Assembly: GCA_958441075.1 (NCBI GenBank)
Contig: CAUCBQ010000110.1
Coordinates: forward strand, 1-6,924
DNA length: 6,924 bases
Source: an uncultured Clostridiaceae bacterium
GTDB taxonomy: Bacteria > Bacillota > Clostridia > Lachnospirales > Lachnospiraceae
Direction: 5' to 3'
Below the pieces are notes generated by a model. It did no database searches and was not told the DNA's origin. It worked only from the letters and a program-made list of their open reading frames with translations. Both the position numbers and the translations under genes were made by a program. How positions within the stretch are numbered: position 1 is the stretch's first letter; every line of letters starts with the position of its first letter. Positions 1 to 6,072 of the stretch are shown here, in pieces.

Positions 1-509
1 CCGATCACACAGTTGGAAGCCATGCCGGAGGTAGTATCCGAAGCACCGCATTTAATCGCCATAACTACCTCTGAAATATCAACCGTTTCTCTCTGAAGAC
101 CGGAAATCTCCTGAACAAGTCTCTGAGCCGCATCAATTCCTGCCTGAATAGCTCTGGAAGTACCTCCCAGCTCCTGAATACGGATAATCTCTACAGGCTT
201 TCCTGCTGCCCGAATCTCCTCCACCATACGCTCATGGTCTGTTCCCTCACAGCCCAGGCTGACGATCAGAGCAGCACCCACATTGGGGCTCTGGCCCAGA
301 TTGGAAAGAGTATCTGTCACCCGCTTTAAGTCAATGGGAAGCTGACAGCAGCCCTGATGGTGGAAATATCCGATGGTTCCCTGAACCTGACGGCAGATTG
401 CCTGACCTACATCGTTGGCACAGATTACGCTGGGAATTACAGCTACAAGATTGCGGGCTCCTACTTTGCCATTCGCTCTGCGGTATCCCTGAAATGTATA
501 TTCGCTCAT
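1..509 (-). CDS. UxaA-family sugar-acid dehydratase, large subunit (partial, C-terminus beyond left edge)
   Basis: My translation reads from an ATG at 509 and stays open to the window edge, giving 169 complete codons. The N-terminus (MSEYTFQGYRRANGKVGARN) matches the start of the catalytic part of the altronate/galactarate dehydratase family (UxaA/GarD), which removes water from sugar acids to give 2-keto-3-deoxy acids in the cytosol. Family-like landmarks are HHQGCCQ at about residues 50-56, SLGCEG at 84-89, QELGGT at 112-117 and KCGASDTTSG at 153-162. The last is a variant of the (K/Q)CGGSD..SG..NP block of relatives as I remember it. The start codon overlaps the stop of the small-subunit gene by four bases (ATGA) and follows a very strong GGAGGAGGTGA site, so the two are translationally coupled. 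Roughly half or more of the subunit is missing. The substrate cannot be assigned; altronate is only the family default. Confidence 0.88.
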   Translation of the reverse strand, partial: MSEYTFQGYRRANGKVGARNLVAVIPSVICANDVGQAICRQVQGTIGYFHHQGCCQLPIDLKRVTDTLSNLGQSPNVGAALIVSLGCEGTDHERMVEEIRAAGKPVEIIRIQELGGTSRAIQAGIDAAQRLVQEISGLQRETVDISEVVMAIKCGASDTTSGMASNCVI

Positions 510-817
510 TCTTTCACCTCCTCCAGATCGCCTCTGCCTCTGAGCGCATCCAGATTATGCACATGGACATAGTCGCCCTTTTTTATATCCATACTTGCAG
601 CTCCGATGGACTCTCCATACTTCATGATGTGGGCTCCCTTTGGAATATCCGTCACTGCAATTTTATGGCCGTAGGGCACATTTCCGTGAACGCAGATCTC
701 TTCCTTCTGCCCCTTTTTGTCCCGGACCTCTACCACTGTGCCGTCTGTAATTCCGTCGGCAAAAATGGTAGCTACATTGTCCAGGTCATCTACCTTTAAC
801 GCCAGCTTAAGCTCCAT
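506..817 (-). CDS. UxaA-family dehydratase small subunit (SAF domain)
   Basis: This 103-residue protein matches the N-terminal SAF-type domain of altronate dehydratase, which in E. coli UxaA is fused to the catalytic part but in many Firmicutes is a separate gene. Visible landmarks are DNVAT (13-17), NVPYGHKIAV (46-55), KYGESIG (66-72) and VHVHN (84-88). Relatives show the same pattern of HK, then a KYGE-x-IG turn, then a terminal VHVHN. It should act in the cytosol with the large subunit encoded next. The ATG lies one base after the stop of the LarA-family gene, and its GGAGG site is inside the last codons of that gene. The end overlaps the large-subunit start by four bases. This packing makes a three-gene operon very likely. 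Which sugar acid is dehydrated cannot be read from the sequence. Confidence 0.9.
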   Translation of the reverse strand: MELKLALKVDDLDNVATIFADGITDGTVVEVRDKKGQKEEICVHGNVPYGHKIAVTDIPKGAHIMKYGESIGAASMDIKKGDYVHVHNLDALRGRGDLEEVKE

Positions 818-818
818 A

Positions 819-2105
819 TTATTCCTCCTGTTCCTTTACTGCCAGCACTGCCACACCATCAGGAATCACGATCACCCTTGCATCTCTTCCCATCATCTCA
901 TAGGCCATCTCAAGAGCCTCATCCGGTGAAGATGCAGGGATCATATTGGCCTTTCTCACCATCTCATGATCCAGATATGTAGTCACAAGAATGACCTTGT
1001 GTTTCTTTAAAATACGTGAGTAAATCTGAGCGCACCACTGCTCCGGAATGGTTTCTCTGGGAGGAATCTTTGACAGATATGCGTCAATTTCGTCCACCGT
1101 TCCCTGTACGATCAGCTTTTCAAAATGAGTGCCTCCCATACCGTCAAAGCAGGACGCACACATGATAATCACGCCGCCGTCCTTACAGCAGGCTTCTGCC
1201 GTAGCCACTGCTTTAGGGCTCTGGTACAGGTTCTGATCCAGAGGGTAACCGCCATTGGAGGTGATAACAATATCGCCTGTCATGCCCGGACACTGAGCCA
1301 GATCACGGACAAATTCCACACCCTTTTCATGGGCCTTCTCCAGATCTCCCGCAAAAGCTGCGATAACCTTCTTCTCACCATTTAATGCCACGTTTAAAAT
1401 GAACTGAACGTTCACTGCACGGGCGGCATATACCATATCCTCATGGATGGGATTATGCTCCAGCACTCCCGTTGCCGCATATGGACTGGATATAGCCTTG
1501 TAGGAATGATTCTCATTTACTGTAGCCGCATTACAGATGCCCGGAAGAATGCTCTTGCGCCCTCCGGAAAATCCTGCAAAGAAATGAGGCTCAATAAAGC
1601 CTTCTGTAATCAGCAGGTCGCAGTCCAGAGCCAGCTTATTCACCCAGAGCTCTGCCCCGGATGGAAGACCGGTAACATAGGAAAAATCATCCTCTTCAAA
1701 AGCCTTGTTAACCACAATTTTTTCATGATCTACAATCTGATCGCCGAACATCCTTCTCTGCTCTTCCTCCGTGGTGGGACGGTGAAGGCCTGTAGCAATC
1801 AGGATCGTAATGTCAGCCTCCGGATTTCCCTTCCGGATCTCCTCAAGAAGCAGGGGTAAGGTCAGTTTGCTTGGCACTGCTCTGGTGTGGTCTGAAGTAA
1901 CAAGTACAACCCTGTTTTTCCCTTTTGCCAGTTCACTGAGCCGGGGAGTTCCCACAGGATGCTCCAGAGCTTCCCTTACCAGATCTTCCTCACTTTTTCC
2001 CGCATCATACTCATCCGTACGGGCTGTGATCACTGCTTCCAGGTTCTTTTCATCTATATGAAGATCCAAACTGGAAGTGTAATACGAAATCTTAATGGTT
2101 TTCAA
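819..2105 (-). CDS. larA: LarA-family nickel-pincer 2-hydroxyacid racemase/epimerase
   Basis: The 428-residue product has the length and layout of LarA: an N-terminal DUF2088-type domain followed by a C-terminal domain. LarA uses a nickel-pincer nucleotide covalently attached to a lysine to move hydride at C2 of a 2-hydroxyacid. The residues known for Lactobacillus plantarum LarA appear at the same numbers: D72 and R75 in SDHTR, H108 in TGLHRP, H174 in EPHFF, K184 (cofactor lysine) in GGRKS, H200 in ENHS, and Q295/K298 in QSPK. The enzyme therefore looks active. The family also includes malate, phenyllactate and gluconate C2 racemases or epimerases, so lactate is not assured; the neighbouring dehydratase genes point towards a sugar acid. 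The start is TTG, six bases after AGGTGA; an ATG seven bases upstream is out of frame. Cofactor genes larB, larC and larE are not in the window. Confidence 0.9.
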   Translation of the reverse strand: MKTIKISYYTSSLDLHIDEKNLEAVITARTDEYDAGKSEEDLVREALEHPVGTPRLSELAKGKNRVVLVTSDHTRAVPSKLTLPLLLEEIRKGNPEADITILIATGLHRPTTEEEQRRMFGDQIVDHEKIVVNKAFEEDDFSYVTGLPSGAELWVNKLALDCDLLITEGFIEPHFFAGFSGGRKSILPGICNAATVNENHSYKAISSPYAATGVLEHNPIHEDMVYAARAVNVQFILNVALNGEKKVIAAFAGDLEKAHEKGVEFVRDLAQCPGMTGDIVITSNGGYPLDQNLYQSPKAVATAEACCKDGGVIIMCASCFDGMGGTHFEKLIVQGTVDEIDAYLSKIPPRETIPEQWCAQIYSRILKKHKVILVTTYLDHEMVRKANMIPASSPDEALEMAYEMMGRDARVIVIPDGVAVLAVKEQEE

Positions 2106-2171
2106 ACTTCATCACCTTTCCTTTATTTTGATTTGTACGATTACTATAAATTGTCGACTGTCTACTTTCTC

Positions 2172-2200
2172 ATTGTATAATTGCGCACTCAAAATGTCAA
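2172..2200 (-). promoter_or_regulatory. Probable SigmaA promoter of the larA-uxaA operon
   Basis: On the minus strand TTGACA (2195-2200) is followed after exactly 17 bases by TACAAT (2172-2177). This is a perfect -35 and a one-mismatch -10 for the housekeeping sigma factor. An A/T-rich tract at about 2202-2262 lies directly upstream and could act as an UP element. Transcription would start near 2165 and give a leader of about 60 bases before the TTG start at 2105. The promoter sits between the terminator of the previous gene and larA, as expected. Confidence 0.85.
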
Positions 2201-2262
2201 TACCTTCCAATATTTTATTTATTGTTTTTATATTTTAATGCATTTTCACTACAGTTTGTCAT

Positions 2263-2301
2263 AAAAAAGGCCGTTCATGAAATGAATCGTCATGAACGGC
2301 C
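2263..2301 (-). terminator. Intrinsic terminator of the SipL-like gene
   Basis: The minus strand holds a perfect 12-bp stem (GGCCGTTCATGA pairing with TCATGAACGGCC, 2290-2301 with 2269-2280), a 9-base loop and a run of six T (2263-2268). It starts about 12 bases after the stop codon at 2313. The opposite strand has no T run, so it works in one direction only. Confidence 0.95.
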
Positions 2302-2312
2302 AAGGGCTGCTC

Positions 2313-3878
2313 TTATTTCCCAGCCACCTCTTTTACCAGAAGAAGCCTTTGTCCGGGCTTTACCTCTTCCTCTGCAAGCTCATTGGCAGAAATAACACAG
2401 CCCACTGTAGTATGAAATTTTTTTGCAATGGCCCACAGGCTGTCTCCGGGCTGGACGATATAACCGGCGATCCCCGGCAGCTCCTGAAGCTTTTTTAAAT
2501 CCAGAGGGCCGGAAGAAATACCTGTAATCACCTGCTCCTTTACAGGCTGCAAAACCAGAAAATCCAAAGCCGCCACCGCTTTAATCTCCACCATATCTCC
2601 GCCCACCATTACAGCTGTGAGCTGTTCCAGTCCTGCATCCAGCTGATATACGCTGTCCTCCCGGATTCCCCTGGCCTCTGCCGTACACTTAAAAGGAATC
2701 TGCTCTACTGCAGACTGAACCGGAGTCTGATCGTCGCTGGTCAGATAGAGCAGCGTTACCTCTAAAATACCTTCTATCTTTAAGCAGTCTTCCCCCGGCT
2801 CCACCTCATCCAGCTTTATCGTACCGCTGTGATGGCAAATCTGCAGAATCCGTTCCCCCTGAGGAAGCTTAACCTTTTCCCCGATTCTGGAACGGCACAC
2901 ATTTCTTGTAAGTATCCGGTCAAAAACCGTTTCCTTCCTCTCCGGCGTCAGCTCCCGGCTATTGGAATATACATCACACAGCAGCTCTGTTTCCAGTTCT
3001 TCGTACAGGCGGATGTCCAGTTCCAAAACTCCATCAATCTCCAACTCACGCATTTCCCCGTCATAATCCGGTTTTGCTTCAATCTCCCGATGTGAAAGCC
3101 GTACCGTAATCATGGGGATCTGGTCCTCCTTTACCCCCTCCGCCTCCATATCACCTGAAAACGGAATTGTTTCCTCCAGCCACTGCACCGGCATTGTCTC
3201 ATCCTCAGCCTCATAGATCACAAAAACCGTCAGTTCCCCATCCAGATGCAAAAAACCGTCCAGAGGCTTGACAGACAATACCCGAAGCTTCATCTCTTTC
3301 CACAAAAGACGGCCGATTCCGGGCTTCCCGCCTGTAAGTCCCACAATCTCCCGAATCCGGTAAGTATCCTTTCCCCGAACTGCCATGGATGCAGCTGTAA
3401 TCTGACGCTTCAGCGTTTCAACAGGCAGCTCCTGATCGCCCTGTTTTACATCTGAAGCCGCTTCTGTATCCCGTACCGCCTCGATCCGTACCTGAAGAGT
3501 AACAATGGCCTGAACCCCCAGCTTTCTGGAATGGATCATATCCGTGTTCAGATCCTCCAGCATCCATGACAGACCCACTGTATCCTTATCCTCCAGCTGG
3601 GGAACATTGATCATCTCCTCAAAGGGAATACTTCCCCCCAGAGTCTGAAGGCCGCCGCCTTCTCTGCGGTACAGCACCTGAAACTCCAAACGGCCCTTTA
3701 CATTTACCCTATCCCCCATAGGCTTTACCTGCTCTACCTGAACTTCCCCATTATCCAGCATAACCTGCTCCATATCGTCCATGGTGTCAGGTACAATAAA
3801 ATCATCATCCAGGGTGATTTGTGTGGACACATTTCCCTTCCACTGATTCATATGTATCTGTTTCTTTATCAGCTCCAT
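2313..3878 (-). CDS. sipL: SipL-like spore morphogenesis protein (SPOCS/DUF3794 repeats plus LysM)
   Basis: This 521-residue protein begins MELIKKQIHMNQWKGN and has the acidic ITLDDDFIVPD segment (21-31) typical of SPOCS/DUF3794 proteins. Three related segments are visible, each with a G-x-L/E strand, a Y, then IPF: about 61-92 (GRLEFQVLY, SIPFEE), 213-249 (GELTVFVIY, TIPFSG) and 369-404 (GILEVTLLY, QIPFKC). The C-terminus (about 472-516) is a LysM domain with GYIVQPGDSLWAIAKKF. This is the architecture of Clostridioides difficile SipL, which binds the ATPase SpoIVA and recruits coat to the forespore in the mother cell. No signal peptide or membrane segment is seen. I chose the ATG at 3878, not an in-frame start at 3899, because 3899 falls inside the upstream terminator; the AGG of GGCAGG lies 8 bases before 3878. 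Expression is probably SigmaE-driven. The gene symbol rests on architecture, since other SPOCS-LysM paralogues exist. Confidence 0.88.
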   Translation of the reverse strand: MELIKKQIHMNQWKGNVSTQITLDDDFIVPDTMDDMEQVMLDNGEVQVEQVKPMGDRVNVKGRLEFQVLYRREGGGLQTLGGSIPFEEMINVPQLEDKDTVGLSWMLEDLNTDMIHSRKLGVQAIVTLQVRIEAVRDTEAASDVKQGDQELPVETLKRQITAASMAVRGKDTYRIREIVGLTGGKPGIGRLLWKEMKLRVLSVKPLDGFLHLDGELTVFVIYEAEDETMPVQWLEETIPFSGDMEAEGVKEDQIPMITVRLSHREIEAKPDYDGEMRELEIDGVLELDIRLYEELETELLCDVYSNSRELTPERKETVFDRILTRNVCRSRIGEKVKLPQGERILQICHHSGTIKLDEVEPGEDCLKIEGILEVTLLYLTSDDQTPVQSAVEQIPFKCTAEARGIREDSVYQLDAGLEQLTAVMVGGDMVEIKAVAALDFLVLQPVKEQVITGISSGPLDLKKLQELPGIAGYIVQPGDSLWAIAKKFHTTVGCVISANELAEEEVKPGQRLLLVKEVAGK

Positions 3879-3936
3879 AAAAAACACCTGCCATCCCACA
3901 TAATCTCTTACATAAAGAATCTATGCGGATGGCAGG
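3879..3936 (-). terminator. Intrinsic terminator after the TtcA-like gene, overlapping the sipL ribosome binding site
   Basis: On the minus strand CCTGCCATCC (3927-3936) pairs perfectly with GGATGGCAGG (3887-3896). The stem continues past a bulged G at 3897 with six more pairs (3921-3926 with 3898-3903, two of them G-U) and a further TCTT/AAGA pairing near the apex. It is followed by TG and six T (3879-3884). It begins about 52 bases after the stop at 3989. The 3' arm holds the GGCAGG that serves as Shine-Dalgarno for the SipL-like gene, and the T run ends directly at its ATG. Confidence 0.85.
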
Positions 3937-3946
3937 CTAAATATAA
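3918..3946 (-). promoter_or_regulatory. Putative SigmaE (mother-cell) promoter for the SipL-like gene
   Basis: TTATATT (3940-3946) is followed after 14 bases by CATAGATT (3918-3925) on the minus strand. The Bacillus SigmaE consensus is (G/T)(A/C)ATATT, 14-15 bases, CATACA(A/C)T, so the match is 6 of 7 and 6 of 8 with correct spacing. The start point would be near 3911, about 33 bases before the ATG. The spacer overlaps the 5' arm of the terminator stem. Mother-cell control fits the role of SipL. Confidence 0.6.
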
Positions 3947-3956
3947 CTCTGCTGCA

Positions 3957-3973
3957 GACAGCACTGTGCTGCC
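3957..3973 (-). repeat. Short inverted repeat upstream of the putative SigmaE promoter
   Basis: GGCAGCA and TGCTGTC (one G-U pair) flank a three-base CAG loop on the minus strand, between the stop of the TtcA-like gene and the -35 of the sipL promoter. It has no T run, so it is not a terminator on its own. It could be a 3'-end stabilising hairpin or a protein site; nothing decides between these. Confidence 0.4.
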
Positions 3974-3988
3974 GCGAAATCATTTTCA

Positions 3989-4873
3989 TCAGTCCCTGTC
4001 CTGATAAGTCTCTAAAAAATGATGCCGGACGCCCTTTTGAACATAACCCAGACAGGCGTCCAGATTGATATTTTCCACGCTTTTCATGATATTTGCATCA
4101 ATAAACGGGCTGTTCTTTCTCAGCTTTGCAATCAGCTCCTTCATCTCCTGACGTTTGGAAGTATGAACGATATCGCCGCCGTTTACCCTTTCCCCTGCAG
4201 CGGCCCGCTCTCTTGCAATCTGCTCTGTAAACCGGCAGGCACACTGAAGAAAATGGAGATGATTGCTGTCCCTCCAGGCCAGAATATCCTCCTCCTTTAC
4301 AAAATACAGCGGTCGTATGAGCTCCATGCCTGAAAAATTGGTGCTGTGAAGCTTTGGCATCATAGTATTGATCTGACCGCCGTAAAGGATACCCATGAGA
4401 ATAGTTTCGATCACATCATCAAAATGATGTCCTAATGCGATCTTATTGCAGCCCAGCTCCTTTGCGTGGGAATAAAGATATCCCCGCCGCATCCTGGCGC
4501 AGAGATAACAGGGCGACTGATCCACATCCACCACAATATTAAAAATATCTGAGTCAAAAATCCGAAGAGGGATATTCATAAGAGCGGCATTTTCCTCAAT
4601 CAGCCGCCTGTTTTCCGGCTGATAGCCCGGGTCCATGACAATAAACTCCAGTTCAAACCTTGTATCGCTCTGGCGTTTTAACTGCTGCAGACATTTTGCA
4701 AGCAGCATGGAATCCTTACCTCCGGAAATACATACAGCCACCCGGTCCCCGTCCTGAATCATCTCATATTCCTGAAGTCCCTTTACGAAAGGTCTCCAGA
4801 TGGTCTTTCTGTATTCTTTTATAATGCTTCGTTCTATATTAACATAAGGGGCTTCCTGCTTCATCTCTGGCAC
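3989..4873 (-). CDS. ttcA: TtcA-type PP-loop ATPase, probable tRNA 2-thiocytidine synthetase
   Basis: The 294-residue product has the PP-loop SGGKDS (50-55) that binds ATP for adenylation, and GHHFDDVIET (148-157), which fits the N-type ATP pyrophosphatase fold. PCYLCARMRRG (121-131) supplies C122 and C125, and QCACRF (210-215) supplies C211 and C213. TtcA uses two cysteines of a CxxC and one later cysteine to hold a 4Fe-4S cluster while putting sulfur on C32 of certain tRNAs, so the layout fits; which of C211/C213 is the ligand is unclear. Length is close to E. coli TtcA (about 311). The start is GTG at 4873 or ATG at 4864; AAGGAG lies 3 bases before the GTG and 12 before the ATG, so the choice is open. 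Either start overlaps the end of the upstream acetyltransferase gene (35 or 26 bases), indicating one operon. A related PP-loop protein with another tRNA target is possible. Confidence 0.8.
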   Translation of the reverse strand: MPEMKQEAPYVNIERSIIKEYRKTIWRPFVKGLQEYEMIQDGDRVAVCISGGKDSMLLAKCLQQLKRQSDTRFELEFIVMDPGYQPENRRLIEENAALMNIPLRIFDSDIFNIVVDVDQSPCYLCARMRRGYLYSHAKELGCNKIALGHHFDDVIETILMGILYGGQINTMMPKLHSTNFSGMELIRPLYFVKEEDILAWRDSNHLHFLQCACRFTEQIARERAAAGERVNGGDIVHTSKRQEMKELIAKLRKNSPFIDANIMKSVENINLDACLGYVQKGVRHHFLETYQDRD

Positions 4874-5552
4874 TTACTCCTTCTTTTACTGTGTTTACGG
4901 ATGTCTGCTTTTCCGAGAGCACTTTCACTGCTTCCCGCAGCTGCACAAGCTCCTGAGTCATGGTCAAAATCTGTCTCTTCATCTGCTCATACTCCTCCAA
5001 AGTCATGGTTTCCCGTTTCTTTGGCAGGCTGACTCCATCCTTTTTTATAGGGCGGGCTGGAATCCCCACTGCTGTCACATTGTCCTCCAAAGGCTTTAAC
5101 AGAACTGCATTCGCAGCAATAGAGCAGTTATCTCCCACCTCAAAGGCTCCTAAAATCTTGGCTCCTGCGCCTACCATAACATTATTCCCAAGGGTTGGAT
5201 GGCGTTTTCCCTTCTGGGTTCCCACACCCCCCAGCGTAACTCCCTGATAAATCGTACAGTTATCTCCCACCACTGCCGTCTCTCCAATCACCACACCGCT
5301 TCCATGGTCGATCAGGATTCCATGACCCAGCTGAGCGCCCGGATGGATCTCAATCAGAGTAAAAAAGCGGGCCACCTGTGAAATAAGCCTGGCAATGAAA
5401 AACATTTTATGTCGGTAAAACCAGTGTGCAAACCGATGCCAGATCAAAGCGTGAATGCCCTGATACAGCAAAAGCACCTCAAATGCACTGCGGGCCGCCG
5501 GATCCCGTTCCTGTACTGCTTTTATATCCAGCCAAATATCCTTTAAGATCAT
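4839..5552 (-). CDS. cysE: Serine O-acetyltransferase
   Basis: This 237-residue cytosolic enzyme would transfer acetyl from acetyl-CoA to L-serine, giving O-acetylserine, the first committed step of cysteine synthesis. The N-terminal helical part carries RDPA (17-20). The left-handed beta-helix hexapeptide domain (about 70-165) contains EIHPGAQLGHG, IDHGSGVVIGET (catalytic-type D82-H83), GGVGTQKGKRHP with H118, and IPARPIK at its end. A charged tail of about 65 residues (LEEYEQMKRQ..ELVQLREAVKVL) looks like coiled coil and makes it longer than many Firmicute CysE proteins. I chose the ATG at 5552 (GGAAA five bases upstream); an in-frame ATG at 5618 adds 22 atypical residues, has no ribosome binding site and overlaps the putative promoter. 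The gene overlaps the following ttcA-like gene. No cysK is present in the window. Confidence 0.93.
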   Translation of the reverse strand: MILKDIWLDIKAVQERDPAARSAFEVLLLYQGIHALIWHRFAHWFYRHKMFFIARLISQVARFFTLIEIHPGAQLGHGILIDHGSGVVIGETAVVGDNCTIYQGVTLGGVGTQKGKRHPTLGNNVMVGAGAKILGAFEVGDNCSIAANAVLLKPLEDNVTAVGIPARPIKKDGVSLPKKRETMTLEEYEQMKRQILTMTQELVQLREAVKVLSEKQTSVNTVKEGVSARDEAGSPLC

Positions 5553-5574
5553 TTCTGTTTCCAACCTTTCCCAA

Positions 5575-5595
5575 CTGTGTATCCTATATACACAG
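5575..5595 (-). repeat. Perfect 8-bp inverted repeat in the cysE leader
   Basis: CTGTGTAT and ATACACAG are separated by five bases, a 21-bp dyad lying 22 bases upstream of the cysE ATG. It starts just after the expected transcription start of the putative promoter at 5609-5614. It could be an operator or a leader hairpin. No T run follows, so it is not a terminator. Confidence 0.6.
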
Positions 5596-5608
5596 CAGCT
5601 TCTGATGT

Positions 5609-5614
5609 AGTATA
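5609..5614 (-). promoter_or_regulatory. Candidate -10 element for the cysE-ttcA unit
   Basis: TATACT on the minus strand is one mismatch from the housekeeping -10. The hexamer 17 bases upstream falls in the T run (TTTTTT) after the lipoprotein gene and is a poor -35, so the promoter is weak or needs an activator. The start point would be near 5602, just before the inverted repeat. Confidence 0.45.
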
Positions 5615-5630
5615 GCATATGAGACCGGCG

Positions 5631-5660
5631 AAAAAAAGGATTTTCTTCCTATCGGAAAAT
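5631..5660 (-). terminator. Weak possible terminator after the lipoprotein gene
   Basis: A seven-T run (5631-5637) follows short self-pairing segments around the stop codon: AGGA/TCCT, or an alternative ATTTTCC with GGAA-plus-bulge. The stem is short and A/T-rich, much poorer than the other terminators here, so partial read-through into cysE is likely. Confidence 0.3.
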
Positions 5661-6068
5661 AACCGGCTCTTCTAAAAGCTCGGTCCGCAGCACAATATAG
5701 GGGAAGGACTGCTCTGTACCCGGATTCTCCCCTTTTTCCGGCCCCATAAGCTCCGTTGCCAGGACAATGGAATTTTCCGTCAGATAAAGCTCCCTGATGC
5801 TGATGCTGTATCCGCCTGTAGGCTGGGCTCCATACCCTACTGCTATGTACAGATTTTTATCGTCTGTATAGGTAAGCTTAAAGGGCTGGGGCATTTTTTC
5901 AGAAATCAGCTTCGAAAGCTCTGCCGGCAGCTCTGGCTGAGGAGCCGTCTGAAATTCCAGATCACGCACCTTATCCCTGTTCTCTTTGGAAACAGAGCAG
6001 CCCGTAAGCCCTGCGGCAAATAAAAGCATCAGCCCTGCGGTCCAAACCATTTTCATAATTCGTTTCAT
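5649..6068 (-). CDS. Lipoprotein with PrcB C-terminal-like domain
   Basis: The 139-residue product starts with a lipoprotein signal: basic MKRIMK, a hydrophobic stretch to about residue 20, and the lipobox LTGC (21-24). The mature protein should therefore be lipid-anchored at C24 on the outside of the membrane. After a linker, residues about 60-139 carry TGGYSISI (84-91), then LATEL and a GENPGTEQSFPYIVLRTE segment. This resembles the PrcB_C domain, named from the Treponema protease-complex protein PrcB and common in short Firmicute lipoproteins. The biochemical role is unknown; it has no catalytic motif I can see, and no protease partner lies beside it. GGAGG (6079-6083) stands 10 bases before the ATG but is in the 3' arm of the upstream terminator. 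No convincing promoter of its own was found. Confidence 0.85.
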   Translation of the reverse strand: MKRIMKMVWTAGLMLLFAAGLTGCSVSKENRDKVRDLEFQTAPQPELPAELSKLISEKMPQPFKLTYTDDKNLYIAVGYGAQPTGGYSISIRELYLTENSIVLATELMGPEKGENPGTEQSFPYIVLRTELLEEPVIFR

Positions 6069-6072
6069 AAAT

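Noticed and set aside
398..799. 133-codon plus-strand reading frame
   Set aside because: It lies opposite the two uxaA genes, has no ribosome binding site or recognisable domain, and its composition fits an antisense shadow.
1443..1859. 138-codon plus-strand reading frame
   Set aside because: It lies entirely opposite the conserved LarA coding sequence and shows no domain or start signal.
3879..3899. Longer N-terminus for the SipL-like protein starting at 3899 (MGWQVFF...)
   Set aside because: These seven codons are the 3' arm and T run of the terminator. The family-typical start MELIKKQIHM follows directly at 3878.
5553..5618. Longer cysE start at 5618 (MLYYIRSCC...)
   Set aside because: There is no ribosome binding site, the residues are atypical for CysE, and the stretch covers the putative -10 and the inverted repeat.
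5553..5648. T-box or S-box riboswitch upstream of cysE
   Set aside because: Only about 96 bases lie between the genes. I see no T-box motif and no leader terminator before the cysE start.
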